Source: Lactarius indigo (Eukaryota; Basidiomycota; Agaricomycetes; Russulales; Russulaceae). From it: DNA of 64,000 bases. Under the pieces are notes generated by a model, which did not search any database, was not told the origin of the DNA, and was given only the letters and a program-made list of their open reading frames with translations. How positions within the stretch are numbered: position 1 is the stretch's first letter; each line of letters begins with the position of its first letter. This document shows, in pieces, positions 10,713 to 20,812 of the stretch. The stretch lies in assembly GCA_025766275.1 (NCBI GenBank), contig JAFKAC010000014.1, positions 1 through 64,000 on the forward strand. Reading direction: 5' to 3'. The translations under genes and the position numbers were made by a program.

Positions 10713-13700
10713 ACCCATCGGCCTGGGTGAGGGCAGTTAATTGTAACAGTGTAATCATGACTCGCTATCGTTCTATGAGAGTTCCAGTATCGATTCGCAC
10801 CAGTTACGCAATGGCCGACATACGAGCACTAGTCGACAGTGGAGCGACACATTGCTTCATGAAACCATCCTTTGCGAAGAGGATGGGACTTGGGACCAGA
10901 CAACTCGAAATTCCCAAAAAGATATGGAATATCGATAACACAGAAAATAAATCGGGGCGTATCACCCATTATACAGATGTCGATGTCCAAACTAAAGGCA
11001 TTCACAAGGAAATGCGCTTCCTTATTACAGACATCGGCAACGAAGACATCGTACTAGGATACCCCTGGCTCGCCATCTATGACCCACACATCAAATGGTC
11101 ACAAGCTGCCATTCACGAAGACATGCTTCCCATCATTATTCGATCAACCAACCCATATATCAAGGCCACGCCGGTCGTTGCCTCAACCACCGTTCAAAAC
11201 GACGATTACGAGATAGTACACTCCTGTGTAATTACAGACGAGCAACGGCAACAATTCGAAGAGGGATGTCGGATCAGGGCCACTGCCACCGATCTCGCTA
11301 TCGCCGCTCAGCAATACGTCACTAAAGCTGAGTTACCCCCTGAATATCGAGAATTCGAACGTCTCTTCAGCGAAGAAGCGTCGGACAGGTTTCCGCCCAG
11401 CAGGCCCTGGGATCACGCCATCGAATTCAAACCAGGAACCGCAGACGCAATTGACTGTAAAATATACCCAATGACCCAAGAAGAGGACAAGAAACTACGC
11501 GAATGGATCGACGAACAGCTGAAGAAAGGGTACATACGACCTTCGAAGTCTCCCTATGCGTCGTCCTTCTTCTTTATCAAAAAGAAGGATGGAAAGTTAC
11601 GACCTGTTCAAGACTATCGGAAAATTAATGCGGTCACCATCCGCAATCAATATCCACTCCCTCTCATTTCCGACCTCATCACTGATCTTAGCAATGCTCA
11701 CATCTACACCAAACTCGACGTTAGATGGGGGTACAACAACGTACGAATCAAGGAAGGAGATGAGGAAAAAGCAGCGTTCAAAACGCGTTACAGCTTATTC
11801 GAACCCACGGTGATGTTTTTCGGCTTAACCAACTCCCCGGCAACGTTCCAGACTATGATGAACTTCATCTTCAGGGACATCATCGCAAAACACGAACGAC
11901 GCGGTACCGTCATTCGTGTCTACATGGATGACATTGGCATTGCCACAGGACTTAATCACTCGCTTCAAGATCACGTCGAAGCTGTCAAAGACGTACTCCG
12001 TGTATCCACGGAGCATGACTTGTACTATAAACTCGAAAAATGTCTTTTCCACTCTCCGCGCATGGATTACCTGGGGGTAATCCTTGAAAAGGGGGTGACA
12101 CGCATGGACCCCGTCAAAATTTCGGGCATCAAGGACTGGCCTACGCCAACAAAGGTTAAGGACGTCCGCTCTTTCCTCGGTTTTTGCAATTTTTACCGTC
12201 CTTTTATACGAGGCTTCGCAACCAAAGCACGCCCACTCAACAAACTTACCCGGAAAGACACCGAATGGCACTGGGGAACCGAAGAAGAAAAGGCGTTCCA
12301 AGACCTCAAAGCCCTCGTCACCAGCGAACCTGTCCTCGCGCATCCCGACCTCACACAACAATTCGAACTAGAAGTCGACGCGTCAGGATTTGCCACTGGA
12401 GCCGTTCTCCTCCAGCGTAAAACAGACGGTAAACGACATCCCATCGGCTACTATTCATCCACCCTCAACGAAGCCGAGCACAATTATGATATTTACGACC
12501 TCGAACTCCTGGCGATCGTTAAAGCCTTTCGCCATTGGAGGCCTCTTCTAGCAGGATCCCCCCATAAGATTAAAGTATTCTCGGACCACCTCAACCTACA
12601 ATACTGGAAATCGCCGCAAAAGATCAGTAGGCGTGTAGCCAGGGAAGTACTCGAACTCTCAGAATACGACTTCGAGATTCACCACATTAAAGGAACTTCT
12701 AATGGCCGCGCCGACGCACTATCACGACGACCAGATTACGACCAAGGAGAAAATGACAACGAAGGAGTAACTGTATTACCAGAAAGCGTATTCGCACGCG
12801 CCACCACATTAGAAAAACCGCAACACCCCCACTGGAGACCTGAAATCCTACCAGCGGAAATGACACCAGAACACCCCATTTACGGGCAGGACATAGCTAA
12901 GTTGAAACCCTGGGTCGACGCTCATAAACTAAAAGACATCGAAGGAACATGGTACAAAGATGGACGCCGAGTAGTCACTGGCAGCATCCACGACAAACGC
13001 ACCATCATCGCCGCTCATCATGACTCCCCTGTCTACGGCCATCCGGGTATCAAACGAACTCTCCAGCTTACAGAGCGACATTACTGGTGGCCACAGATGA
13101 AGAACGATGTCACGGACTACGTCAAAGGGTGCGCAGAATGCCAACGGCACAAAGCTAATCTGCGACCAATCAGAGCACCTCTGCAACCCATCTATCCGAA
13201 ACCGGAAGCCCTGCCATTTGAGACAATTGCAGTGGACTTTATTACCAAACTCCCCGTCTCTCGAGGCTACGACTCCATTCTCACGGTAACAGACCATGAT
13301 TGTACCAAAGCGGCTATCTTCATCCCTTGCAATGAAGAGATAACGGCCGAAGGGACAGCGGCCCTGTACGTTTCTCACATCTTTCCACGATTCGGACTCC
13401 CCTCGCGTGTTATCAGTGACCGAGATCCCCGCTTCGCGTCCAAGTTCATGCGGGAGATATGCAAAATCCTTGGCATTAGCCAAAACATCTCAACCGCTTA
13501 TCACCCTAGAACCGACGGCCAATCGGAGCGAACGAATCAGTGGCTGGAGCAATATCTCCGCTTTTGGGTAAATGAGCGACAGGACGACTGGGTTTGTTAT
13601 CTGCCTATGGCAGAATTCACGCATAACAATTGGCCTAATGAGACCACGAGGGAGTCCCCCTTCTTTCTCTTGTCCGGATTCAATCCTCGCGCTGATTGGA

Positions 13701-15487
13701 CCGATAGGCCTTCCCCTATCCCACAAGTGTCGCTAAGACTAGACCAATTCAAGCAAGCGCGACAGCGCGCCTTCTCCTGCATGCTCCGGGCGCAAAAATC
13801 CTGGATCAAACACAAAGATACGCCCAAATTCAAAGAAGGAGACCTCGTGTGGCTAGAAGGACGCCACTTACGGACCCATCAACCAACCACGAAATTAGCC
13901 GCAAAGCGCCATGGGCCATTTAAAGTCATCCAGGTGATGTCCCCTGTCAACTATCGCCTCGAACTTCCCACACAGTGGAGCATCCACGATGTCTTCCACA
14001 TAGATCTTCTCACACCTTATCGCGAAACACCCACGCACGGACCAAACTATCAGCGCCCACCACCTGATTTGGTCGATAACGAAGAAGAATACGAGGTCGA
14101 GAAGATTCTAGATTCACGGCGGTTCGGCAGAAGGCGTCGACTTCAGTACCTCGTCAAATGGAAGGGCTATCCTGACTCCGATAATCAATGGATAGATAAG
14201 GATGACGTATTCGCCGACGAAGCCGTGCGGGACTTTAAAAATTCCAACCCCGACAGAGAAACGCATATAAGGACAGCCTCTTGTTGCGATAAGTCCCCAT
14301 CTCCCATCCGCCCTATGTCTTCCACTCGACGCAATGACCAGCTCACACTCCTCTCCACCCTTGTCAACGACTCCTCCATTACGCTTGTCAACCCCGACTC
14401 CACCGACAACACCACAACCATTGGAGTTACAGATGGAGGCCGTACCGCCGTGCAGCATGAGGAAGACGGCCCTATCACTAGTGAAGAACTGTACCAGACA
14501 TTGCAACGATTCCCTCTGCCCCTACAGGGAGTTGTCGACGACGATCCAACAACAACTCAACCAACACCTCCGCCAATGTACACCCTTACAAACCCCGACA
14601 CCGGTGAGCCCGAAGTCTTCCTCACCGAAGACGAGCTTTTTCGGCTTCAAGCAGCTGTCCCGCGCGGTGAAACCGCCCAACGCCATGCAGAAATACGAAC
14701 AAGAGTGGAAGGAGACGGCGGCGCGGTGGCAGCGGGAGCAACTGCATATCGCCGCCTGCCGACGTCGGATGATGAAGGAGCGAAAGGAGTACTGGATGAA
14801 GATGAGGATGAAGACGAGCTTGGAGACCACTACCCCATCAGGCACGCATTCCTTAATCATGAATTCTACGCTGAAGATCCAGCCGCCACTCCCTACCTCG
14901 TCGACGCAGCGGGGGGGCCTCTACACAGAGGACGAGTCGCCGTGGCACAAGCGGCTCGTTATACACCAATGGGCGAACGAGACCCCGCAACCAGGGCCGT
15001 CGTCCCTGAGGGGTTCCGGGTCAATAGAGGACCCGATTACATTCCGTTCCCGATCAAACTCCCCAACGGACCGACAGTACAAGCATCCCACGTACAAGTT
15101 ATCCGAGGAGGAGACCCCTTCGTACTCGGACTAGTTCCGGGATCGGGCTTCCTTTATGGTAAACCCCTCTACGCCACACCTCACCTCCCTAAGGACAACC
15201 GCGCCTTCATCCCGCATGAAGAGTACTTCATGCTCCGCGATCGACACCCCACAGACTTGCTGCTCATGCGCATTGGGGATGTCACCCTTACTCAAGAGCT
15301 GCGTCGGTTCCGGCAGTTTGCCTTCGCCGAAGACCAACTGGAGAAGAGAATTCGGCAACTACAGATGGAGAAGGAGATGGTGGTTCAAGACAAAAAGGAC
15401 AGTCTCTATCGTCTTGAACGGGCTAACATATTGGCAAGGATGGAGGACGAAGCCGAACGAATGAGGCAGGAGTCAGTAGCGGACTAG
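10622..15487 (+). CDS. pol: Gypsy-2 Pol polyprotein with chromodomain and long C-terminal extension
   Basis: The -1 frame relative to gag, open to the TAG at 15,485-15,487. Residues are counted from 10,622. Aspartic protease DSGA at about 72-75; reverse transcriptase from about 280 with YMDD at 434-437; RNase H from about 580; integrase HHCC zinc region from about 798 and DDE core (AVDFITK about 871, VISDRDPRF about 930, NQWLEQ region about 968); chromodomain about 1155-1210 ending in the LVKWKGYPDSDNQW block. A further 410 residues follow, with acidic stretches and a Lys/Glu-rich coiled-coil-like tail, longer than usual for chromoviruses. The chromodomain probably guides integration to heterochromatin. 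It is probably made by frameshifting from gag; 10,622 is the start of the open frame, not a start codon. Confidence 0.95.
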   Translation: MVKRSSRRIGRRKRHYPPTIVEKGGFSGRLNPSAWVRAVNCNSVIMTRYRSMRVPVSIRTSYAMADIRALVDSGATHCFMKPSFAKRMGLGTRQLEIPKKIWNIDNTENKSGRITHYTDVDVQTKGIHKEMRFLITDIGNEDIVLGYPWLAIYDPHIKWSQAAIHEDMLPIIIRSTNPYIKATPVVASTTVQNDDYEIVHSCVITDEQRQQFEEGCRIRATATDLAIAAQQYVTKAELPPEYREFERLFSEEASDRFPPSRPWDHAIEFKPGTADAIDCKIYPMTQEEDKKLREWIDEQLKKGYIRPSKSPYASSFFFIKKKDGKLRPVQDYRKINAVTIRNQYPLPLISDLITDLSNAHIYTKLDVRWGYNNVRIKEGDEEKAAFKTRYSLFEPTVMFFGLTNSPATFQTMMNFIFRDIIAKHERRGTVIRVYMDDIGIATGLNHSLQDHVEAVKDVLRVSTEHDLYYKLEKCLFHSPRMDYLGVILEKGVTRMDPVKISGIKDWPTPTKVKDVRSFLGFCNFYRPFIRGFATKARPLNKLTRKDTEWHWGTEEEKAFQDLKALVTSEPVLAHPDLTQQFELEVDASGFATGAVLLQRKTDGKRHPIGYYSSTLNEAEHNYDIYDLELLAIVKAFRHWRPLLAGSPHKIKVFSDHLNLQYWKSPQKISRRVAREVLELSEYDFEIHHIKGTSNGRADALSRRPDYDQGENDNEGVTVLPESVFARATTLEKPQHPHWRPEILPAEMTPEHPIYGQDIAKLKPWVDAHKLKDIEGTWYKDGRRVVTGSIHDKRTIIAAHHDSPVYGHPGIKRTLQLTERHYWWPQMKNDVTDYVKGCAECQRHKANLRPIRAPLQPIYPKPEALPFETIAVDFITKLPVSRGYDSILTVTDHDCTKAAIFIPCNEEITAEGTAALYVSHIFPRFGLPSRVISDRDPRFASKFMREICKILGISQNISTAYHPRTDGQSERTNQWLEQYLRFWVNERQDDWVCYLPMAEFTHNNWPNETTRESPFFLLSGFNPRADWTDRPSPIPQVSLRLDQFKQARQRAFSCMLRAQKSWIKHKDTPKFKEGDLVWLEGRHLRTHQPTTKLAAKRHGPFKVIQVMSPVNYRLELPTQWSIHDVFHIDLLTPYRETPTHGPNYQRPPPDLVDNEEEYEVEKILDSRRFGRRRRLQYLVKWKGYPDSDNQWIDKDDVFADEAVRDFKNSNPDRETHIRTASCCDKSPSPIRPMSSTRRNDQLTLLSTLVNDSSITLVNPDSTDNTTTIGVTDGGRTAVQHEEDGPITSEELYQTLQRFPLPLQGVVDDDPTTTQPTPPPMYTLTNPDTGEPEVFLTEDELFRLQAAVPRGETAQRHAEIRTRVEGDGGAVAAGATAYRRLPTSDDEGAKGVLDEDEDEDELGDHYPIRHAFLNHEFYAEDPAATPYLVDAAGGPLHRGRVAVAQAARYTPMGERDPATRAVVPEGFRVNRGPDYIPFPIKLPNGPTVQASHVQVIRGGDPFVLGLVPGSGFLYGKPLYATPHLPKDNRAFIPHEEYFMLRDRHPTDLLLMRIGDVTLTQELRRFRQFAFAEDQLEKRIRQLQMEKEMVVQDKKDSLYRLERANILARMEDEAERMRQESVAD
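10694..10700 (+). promoter_or_regulatory. Probable -1 ribosomal frameshift site
   Basis: GGGTTTT lies in gag phase as G GGT TTT, which fits the X XXY YYZ rule, nine nt before the gag stop. Slipping back by one enters the pol frame just before its conserved protease region. The same heptamer is kept in the decayed gypsy-1 copy (minus strand, near 21,850). A downstream stimulatory structure was not tested. Confidence 0.7.
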
Positions 15488-15505
15488 TGAGGTGGGCCTC
15501 ACTCC

Positions 15506-15519
15506 TGAAAAGGGGGTGA
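15506..15519 (+). promoter_or_regulatory. Gypsy-2 polypurine tract
   Basis: CTGAAAAGGGGGTGAT-type purine run directly before the 3' LTR; it would prime plus-strand DNA synthesis. The same run precedes LTR-B at 60,664-60,677, and its complement follows the gypsy-1 LTR at 2,627. Confidence 0.85.
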
Positions 15520-16026
15520 TGTTACGGTACGGACTTAATGACTCATTACACACGACTCATGACCGGTTATGACTACGGTCCGGTATTAGCGTTAGTCATG
15601 GACTCTTACTTCGTATCAGTCAGCATAGTAGTTTACATGTGATTGTGACTCATGTATGACTCATTCCTAGGATAGCGGTACTAGGGTTCGAGCTAGTTAC
15701 GCTATTGGTTACATACTGTTCGAGTGGCGCTTTAAAGCCCGCGTGTATCTGTATAAATAGTCGACTCGGAAGACCAAGAGTCCCCATCTTGGTCTTCTTC
15801 AATCCACTCTCTTGACTCGTCTATCTTGCCTTAGTCTTGAACTAAGTGCGCTTCCGCTTCTATCCACCAAGGGATAGTACTTCTTCACTTTTAGCTGCAG
15901 CGTGTGTCCAAGGACCCCTGTTCAGCTTGCGTTGGGTTGACACGTGATCCCCATTCGCCTATCTTTTGCTAAGTCGATTACGCCTTCCTCGAGTCCAAGT
16001 CGGACTAACGCCGGTGGAGCGTAACA
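15520..16026 (+). repeat. Gypsy-2 3' LTR
   Basis: 507 bp; reads identical to the 5' LTR at 8,230-8,736. It is followed directly by the target duplication CCTGC and the continuation of the hAT exon. Confidence 0.97.
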
Positions 16027-17544
16027 CCTGCTCAGGCTGCCAATCAAGTGAGTATCTATTTTATTAATTTTATAATCATTTTTTAACAAATTTAATATAG
16101 GGAGGCCTTAGCTCACCCCAACCTGAGAACTTTGACCTTGGAAATGGGTCAGATGGCTCTCAGGAGGGTGGCGCTAATTTCAATAGCCCTCAGGATGGCG
16201 GCTCTGACCCTCCAACTCCAACTCGCCGCCCAAAGAGGGCTCAAAAAGCTGGTTCAAGGCTGGGCTCAGGTGATGATACCTTGAGGTTTTTTCAGGCTGT
16301 TGATGGGAAGAAACAGTGCAAGTTTTGCTTGTGAGTTTTTTTATTTTTATTGTTATTTTTATTTCTAAAAATTATTTTTGTAGGATACTTCATCAAGAGG
16401 ATGTGTCCATCAAAGTACACTCATATTGCTCCACTACTGCAACAGGTCCTCTGCGATCCCATCTGCTCAATCACCATGCAGAAGAGTGGGTTACAGAGTG
16501 CCAAAGACTCAAAATTGAGCTGAGAGGTAAAGAGGGAGAAGAAGCTGTTGCAAGAGTTACTGGAGTTCCTGTAGAGCATCAAGCTAGGCGCCACACTCCC
16601 TTCACTCAAGACAACTTTTTAGATGGCCTTGTGCAATTTATTGTTGCCACAGATCAGGTTTTTTATTTAATTTTAATTTTTTTTCCCTATTTAATGTTTT
16701 TTTTTTTTTTTTTTAGCCTATGATGATTGTGGAGAGACCAGAGTTCCGCCACCTGTGTCTCCTACTCCGCCCTGAGCTGAGTGATGCAGACATCCCTCAC
16801 AGGACCACTATGCAGAAGCGCATTGTGGAGAACTGTACAGAGGCACTCCACAATTTGTCTCAGCATATTCAGGTAATATTTTATTATTATATCTTAGTGC
16901 TTGAGGGCTAATTTCTATTTAGACAAGCTGCCTTGGGAGGGTCTCTTTTACCACAGACATGTGGACAGACCCTGACCTCAAGCCATACATGGCTGTTACT
17001 GCTCACTGGCTGGAGCAGATCCAGACTCAAGATGGCCAGCAAAAGCTAACCCTTAGAGCTGACCTTATTGGATTTGTCTATTTTCCTGGGTCCCACACTG
17101 GAGAGAGGTTAGCTGAGGTCTTTCATTTTATCATTACTAGGATGGGGCTTGAAAGAAAGGTAATGTCTACTTCATTTTATATATAAATTTCGACTAATTA
17201 ATTTTTTTTAAAATAAAGATTGGTTGGATAACAACAGATAATGCATCCAACAACAGCTCTATGATGGAGGCACTAGAAACTCAGTTAAAGAAGCAATATC
17301 CTAATACTGGGTTTTCTGCAGAGCAGCGCCACATCAGGTAAGTGTCAAACTATTTAATATTTTTTTGCTAACACTTTTTAGATGCTTTGCCCATATTGTA
17401 AATCTTGCATGCAAGGCAATGCTTGAGGAAGCAGTTGAACTTGGTTTTGACCAAGTTAAAAGGCTTCAGCAAATTATTGTTTATGTGAGCCTTTCCTTTT
17501 TTTTTTTTCTTTTTTTTCTTCTTTTTCCCTTCTTTTTTTCGAGT

Positions 17545-17725
17545 TTTTTTGTCTTTTTTCTTTTTCTTTTTCTTTTTCTTTTTCTTTTTCTTTTTCTTTT
17601 TCTTTTTCTTTTTCTTTTTCTTTTTCTTTTTCTTTTTCTTTTTCTTTTTCTTTTTCTTTTTCTTTTTCTTTTTCTTTTTCTTTTTCTTTTTCTTTTTCTT
17701 TTTCTTTTTCTTTTTTCTTTTTCCG
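17545..17725 (+). repeat. (CTTTTT)n microsatellite inside an hAT intron
   Basis: About 28 nearly perfect six-base units within the intron 17,485-17,782 (GTGAGC to ATAG). The Phe/Leu or Lys/Arg reading frames over it are artefacts. It could act as an extended polypyrimidine tract for splicing. Confidence 0.95.
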
Positions 17726-19199
17726 AGTTTTTTCTTTCTTTTTTTTTTTTTCTTTCTTTTTTTTCTAACTTATTTATAATAGATCCGCAACTCATCACGA
17801 AGGCGTGATATATTTTCTGCAATTGCAAAGGAGTCAAATGTGCCTCCTTTGCAATTAATCCTTGATGTGGAGACCAGGTGGTCCTCTGCCTATTTAATGA
17901 TCAAGAGGGCATTTATTTTGAGAGAGGTATTTTTTAAGCCATTTAATAAATTCTAATGCTAACTTTTAGTTAGGCAATTGATAGGTTTACTCAGGAGGGA
18001 GGGCCAGACCCATTAGATGAGGAAGATTGGAGGGTCCTTGGGGGACTTCAGAGAATTCTTCAGGTGTGCAGACATTTTCTCTCTCTGATTGTCTATTAAT
18101 TTATTTATTAGATCCCCTTCTGGTATCAGCAATCACTTTCTTATGAGAAGACGCCAACACTTTGTGGCACAGTTGCTGCATTTGAGGGCTTTTTAAAAAC
18201 CCTGAATGACTTGGCAAATACCTTGGAGACTGAGAGACAGGACATTGGTCTTATTATTGGAAAAGCTTCAGAGAAGATAGTTCCATATTCTATCCAGGCC
18301 CTTGACCTTCCAGTATATCAGCTTTCAATGGGTGAGTGGCTGTCTTAATATTCTGCATAATTTCTCATCTCATGTGAACAGTTCTTAACCCTTTGACAAA
18401 GCTTGAATGGTTCAAGCAACACTACCAATCAAATGTTTCTGAAGCAGTAAAGTGCCACCTCCTTGATGCAGTGAGTGCTTTTAATTTTATCATGCTACTC
18501 TAAAACTAAAATTCTAAGTAGCTCAGACCATTGTACACACCATCTAGAGCCCCTACTAGATCAACTGTACCCCCTCCACCCCCTGAACCATTTGGTGGCA
18601 TGCAGGCCACTTTGGCAAACCTTGGTATTGGCCCAATGCCTGTCTACAGACCACAGGCAAATACCTTAGAAGGTGAAGTTGATGACTATCTAGCAGCCCC
18701 AGTCAAATATGCCAATATTCTTGAGTTCTGGCAGGTATGTAGAATGGTTCATTTTGTTAGGGAGTACTGACAGTAGTTGGAATGGCAGGAACACCAGAAA
18801 AAGTGGCCAACACTCTTCAAGCTTGCCATGGACTTACTCCCCATTCAAGCCACTTCAGTCCCATGTGAGCGTGTCTTCTCAGCAAGCAAGGAGACAGCTA
18901 GAGCCAGGAGGAACCGCCTTAAGCCAGGCAGCATGGAAGCCATACAGATACTCAAGTTCCAGGCAAAGTATAAAAGGGAACTCAATTTTACTGAAGGGCT
19001 TGGAGAGAAGGATGAAATGGAAGAGCTGGAGGGAATGGAGGCAGTCAGGCCAGTTGAGGACTTGAGGGCTTATCTCAGGGGCATTAGTGAGCAGTAGTTT
19101 AAGAGAATTTATTTGCAACAAGGCTATATACATGTATTTGTACCTAGGAATGAACTACATAAAAGTAGGGGACCTGTGCGACTCACCTGGGGTGGCCAG

Positions 19200-19830
19200 A
19201 GAGGGAAAAGGGGGTGGGAAGAGAAAGGGGGGTGTGGAGGGGCAAGAGGAGGGTGCGCGAGGGCTGTCCGAGGGTATCTGAGGGCGTCCGAGGGCCTTCC
19301 GAGGGTGTCCGAGGCATCCAGGGGCACGCGATGGTCGTCCGAAGGTGGGCGGGCGCTGGCGGCGGCAGCGAAGGTGGAACGGTGGCGGCGGCGACAGCTC
19401 CGGTGGTGGTGGCGCCAGCAGCGAGTGGTGGCGGCGGCGGCGACGCGAGGGCAGTGGCGGCGGCGACAGCGAAGGTGGTGGCGCCAGCAGCGAGTGGTGG
19501 CGGCAGCGGCGACGCGAGGGCGGCGGCGGCGGTGACGCGAGGGCGGTGGCGGCGGCGACAGCGAAGGTGGTGGTGCCAGCAGCGAGTGGTGGTGGCGGCG
19601 GCGACAGCGAAGGTGGTGGCAGCGGTGGCAGCGGCAGCGAGGATGGTGGCGGTGGCGGCTGCTGCAGCGAGGGCGTTGGCGGCGGCGGCGGCGGCTGCAG
19701 CAGCAGCGTGGGTGGTGGCGGTGGCGACAGCGAGGGCGGTGGTGGCGGCAGCGGCGGCAGAGGCGAGGGCATAGATGGTGATGACGCCGAAGACGACGCA
19801 GAGGCGGTGGCAAGGGTAAGGGCCTAGTAG
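19200..19830. repeat. GC-rich GGCGGC/GGTGG degenerate repeat
   Basis: Low-complexity DNA between the transposase stop and the 20-bp array. Open on both strands in several frames (Gly, Ala, Arg or Pro rich), so the frames are not evidence of genes. Recurring blocks GGTGGCGCCAGCAGCGAGTGG (in pieces) suggest an expanded unit of roughly 60-80 bp. Confidence 0.7.
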
Positions 19831-20094
19831 GCGGCGGTGACAGTGACGGCGCAGGCGACAACGGCAACAACGTTGGCGACAACGCTGGCGACGATGGCGA
19901 CAGCGCCGTCAGAGGCACTGACGACTGCGCGGCGGCCAGAGGAGCGGCGTCAGGCGGCGACCAGAGCGACGGGTGGCGAGAGGCGACGACCGGCGGCGAG
20001 AGGTGACGACCGGTGGCGAGAGGCGACGACCAGCGGCGACCAGAGCGACAGGCAGCGACCAGAGCGAGCGGCGGCGACCAGAATGAGGGGCGGC

Positions 20095-20365
20095 GAGCGG
20101 CGACGACCAGCGACCAGCGGCGACGACCAGCGACCAGCGGCGACGACTGGCGACCAGCGGCGACGACCAGCGACCAGCGGCGACGACCAGCGACCAGCGG
20201 CGACGACCAGCGACCAGCGGCGACGACCAGCGACCAGCGGCGACGACCAGCGACCAGCGGCGACGACCAGCGACCAGCGGCGACGACCAGCGACCAGCGG
20301 CGACGACTGGCGACCAGCGGCGACGACCAGCGACCAGCGGCGATGACCAGCGACCAGCGGCGACC
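20095..20365. repeat. 20-bp tandem array
   Basis: About 13 copies of CGACGACCAGCGACCAGCGG in register with only a few changes. The unit is not a multiple of three and has no stops, so several frames on both strands stay open; I do not call them genes. Confidence 0.95.
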
Positions 20366-20779
20366 AGAGCGAGCGACGGCGAGGACAAGCAGCGACCAGA
20401 GAGAGAACAACGAGGGCGGCGAGAGCACAGACAAGGCCAGCGGTCGGCGGGCGGACAACGCAAACAGCGCGCAGACAGCGCGCAGACCGCAAGCCCAGTC
20501 TGTGCAGAGGAGGGGATGACTGGGGATCCCGACCAGTCGTTCAGATCCTCAGTCTCACTGAGGGGGAGCCGGGTATACTCAGGGCAAAAGCTTGAAGTTC
20601 GAAACTTCGAATTCACGCGCATGTTCATTGGCTTGGCTGACTCAGGCTACCCAAAATGGTACGATTTTCTATTCGTACTTTTGGGTGGCTTGAGCCGGCT
20701 CAGCCTAGCTTGAGCCAGCTCAATTTGGAGTGGCTCAGCTCAGCTCGTCCCTTTTTGGTCGAGCTGTGCTTAGCTGAGC

Positions 20780-20812
20780 CAAGCCAAGCTGAGCCGAGCC
20801 ACGGCAACACTA
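20780..20812 (+). repeat. hAT right terminal inverted repeat
   Basis: Exact inverse of the left end over about 23 bp, preceded from about 20,690 by clustered GGCTCAGC/GCTGAGCC words. The duplication CCTCCACC follows at 20,813-20,820. Confidence 0.95.

Larger units (their letters stand above)
8230..16026 (+). mobile_element. Gypsy-2: intact chromodomain Ty3/gypsy element
   Basis: 7,797 bp, flanked by the 5-bp duplication CCTGC (8,225-8,229 and 16,027-16,031). The two 507-bp LTRs read as identical, which implies a recent insertion. It has a self-priming type primer site, gag with a CCHC knuckle, pol in the -1 frame with protease, RT, RNase H, integrase and chromodomain, and a polypurine tract. 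Nothing in the frames looks broken, so it may be active. It is the youngest event on this side of the nest. Confidence 0.97.
7916..19097 (+). pseudogene. hAT transposase, multi-exon, interrupted by gypsy-2
   Basis: The first ATG is at 7,916 and opens a basic Pro/Lys-rich N-terminus; the stop is at 19,095-19,097. At least eleven exons are separated by short GT-AG introns. Order: basic N-terminus; BED-type zinc finger split by an intron (CKFC at about 16,317-16,330, then HLLNHH near 16,470); catalytic core with TTDMWTD (about 16,950) and TTDNASNN (about 17,230); ETRWSS block (about 17,870); and the C-terminal hAT dimerisation region (18,800-18,960) with the PCERVFSASKE block. Coding frame is otherwise open, so gypsy-2 (8,230-16,026), which landed in the second exon, is the main lesion. 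Expected role: cut-and-paste transposition of this element. Confidence 0.9.
6393..20812 (+). mobile_element. hAT DNA transposon, 14.4 kb, with nested gypsy-2
   Basis: Both ends are exact: the left begins TAGTGTTGCCGTGGCTCGGC at 6,393 and the right ends with its inverse at 20,812; arms match for about 23 bp. An 8-bp duplication, CCTCCACC, flanks it (6,385-6,392 and 20,813-20,820), the hAT hallmark. Subterminal DNA at both ends is crowded with GGCTGAGCC/GGCTCGGCTC words, probable transposase binding sites. Inside are a plus-strand transposase gene, three GC-rich tandem arrays and a 7.8-kb gypsy insertion; without gypsy-2 the element is about 6.6 kb. The split transposase means this copy cannot move on its own. 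Confidence 0.95.

Noticed and set aside
17365..17837. Poly-Phe/Leu and Lys/Arg frames
   Set aside because: (CTTTTT)n microsatellite in an intron.
19124..20628. Long frames over 19.1-20.6 kb
   Set aside because: Products of GGC-rich and 20-bp repeats without stops.
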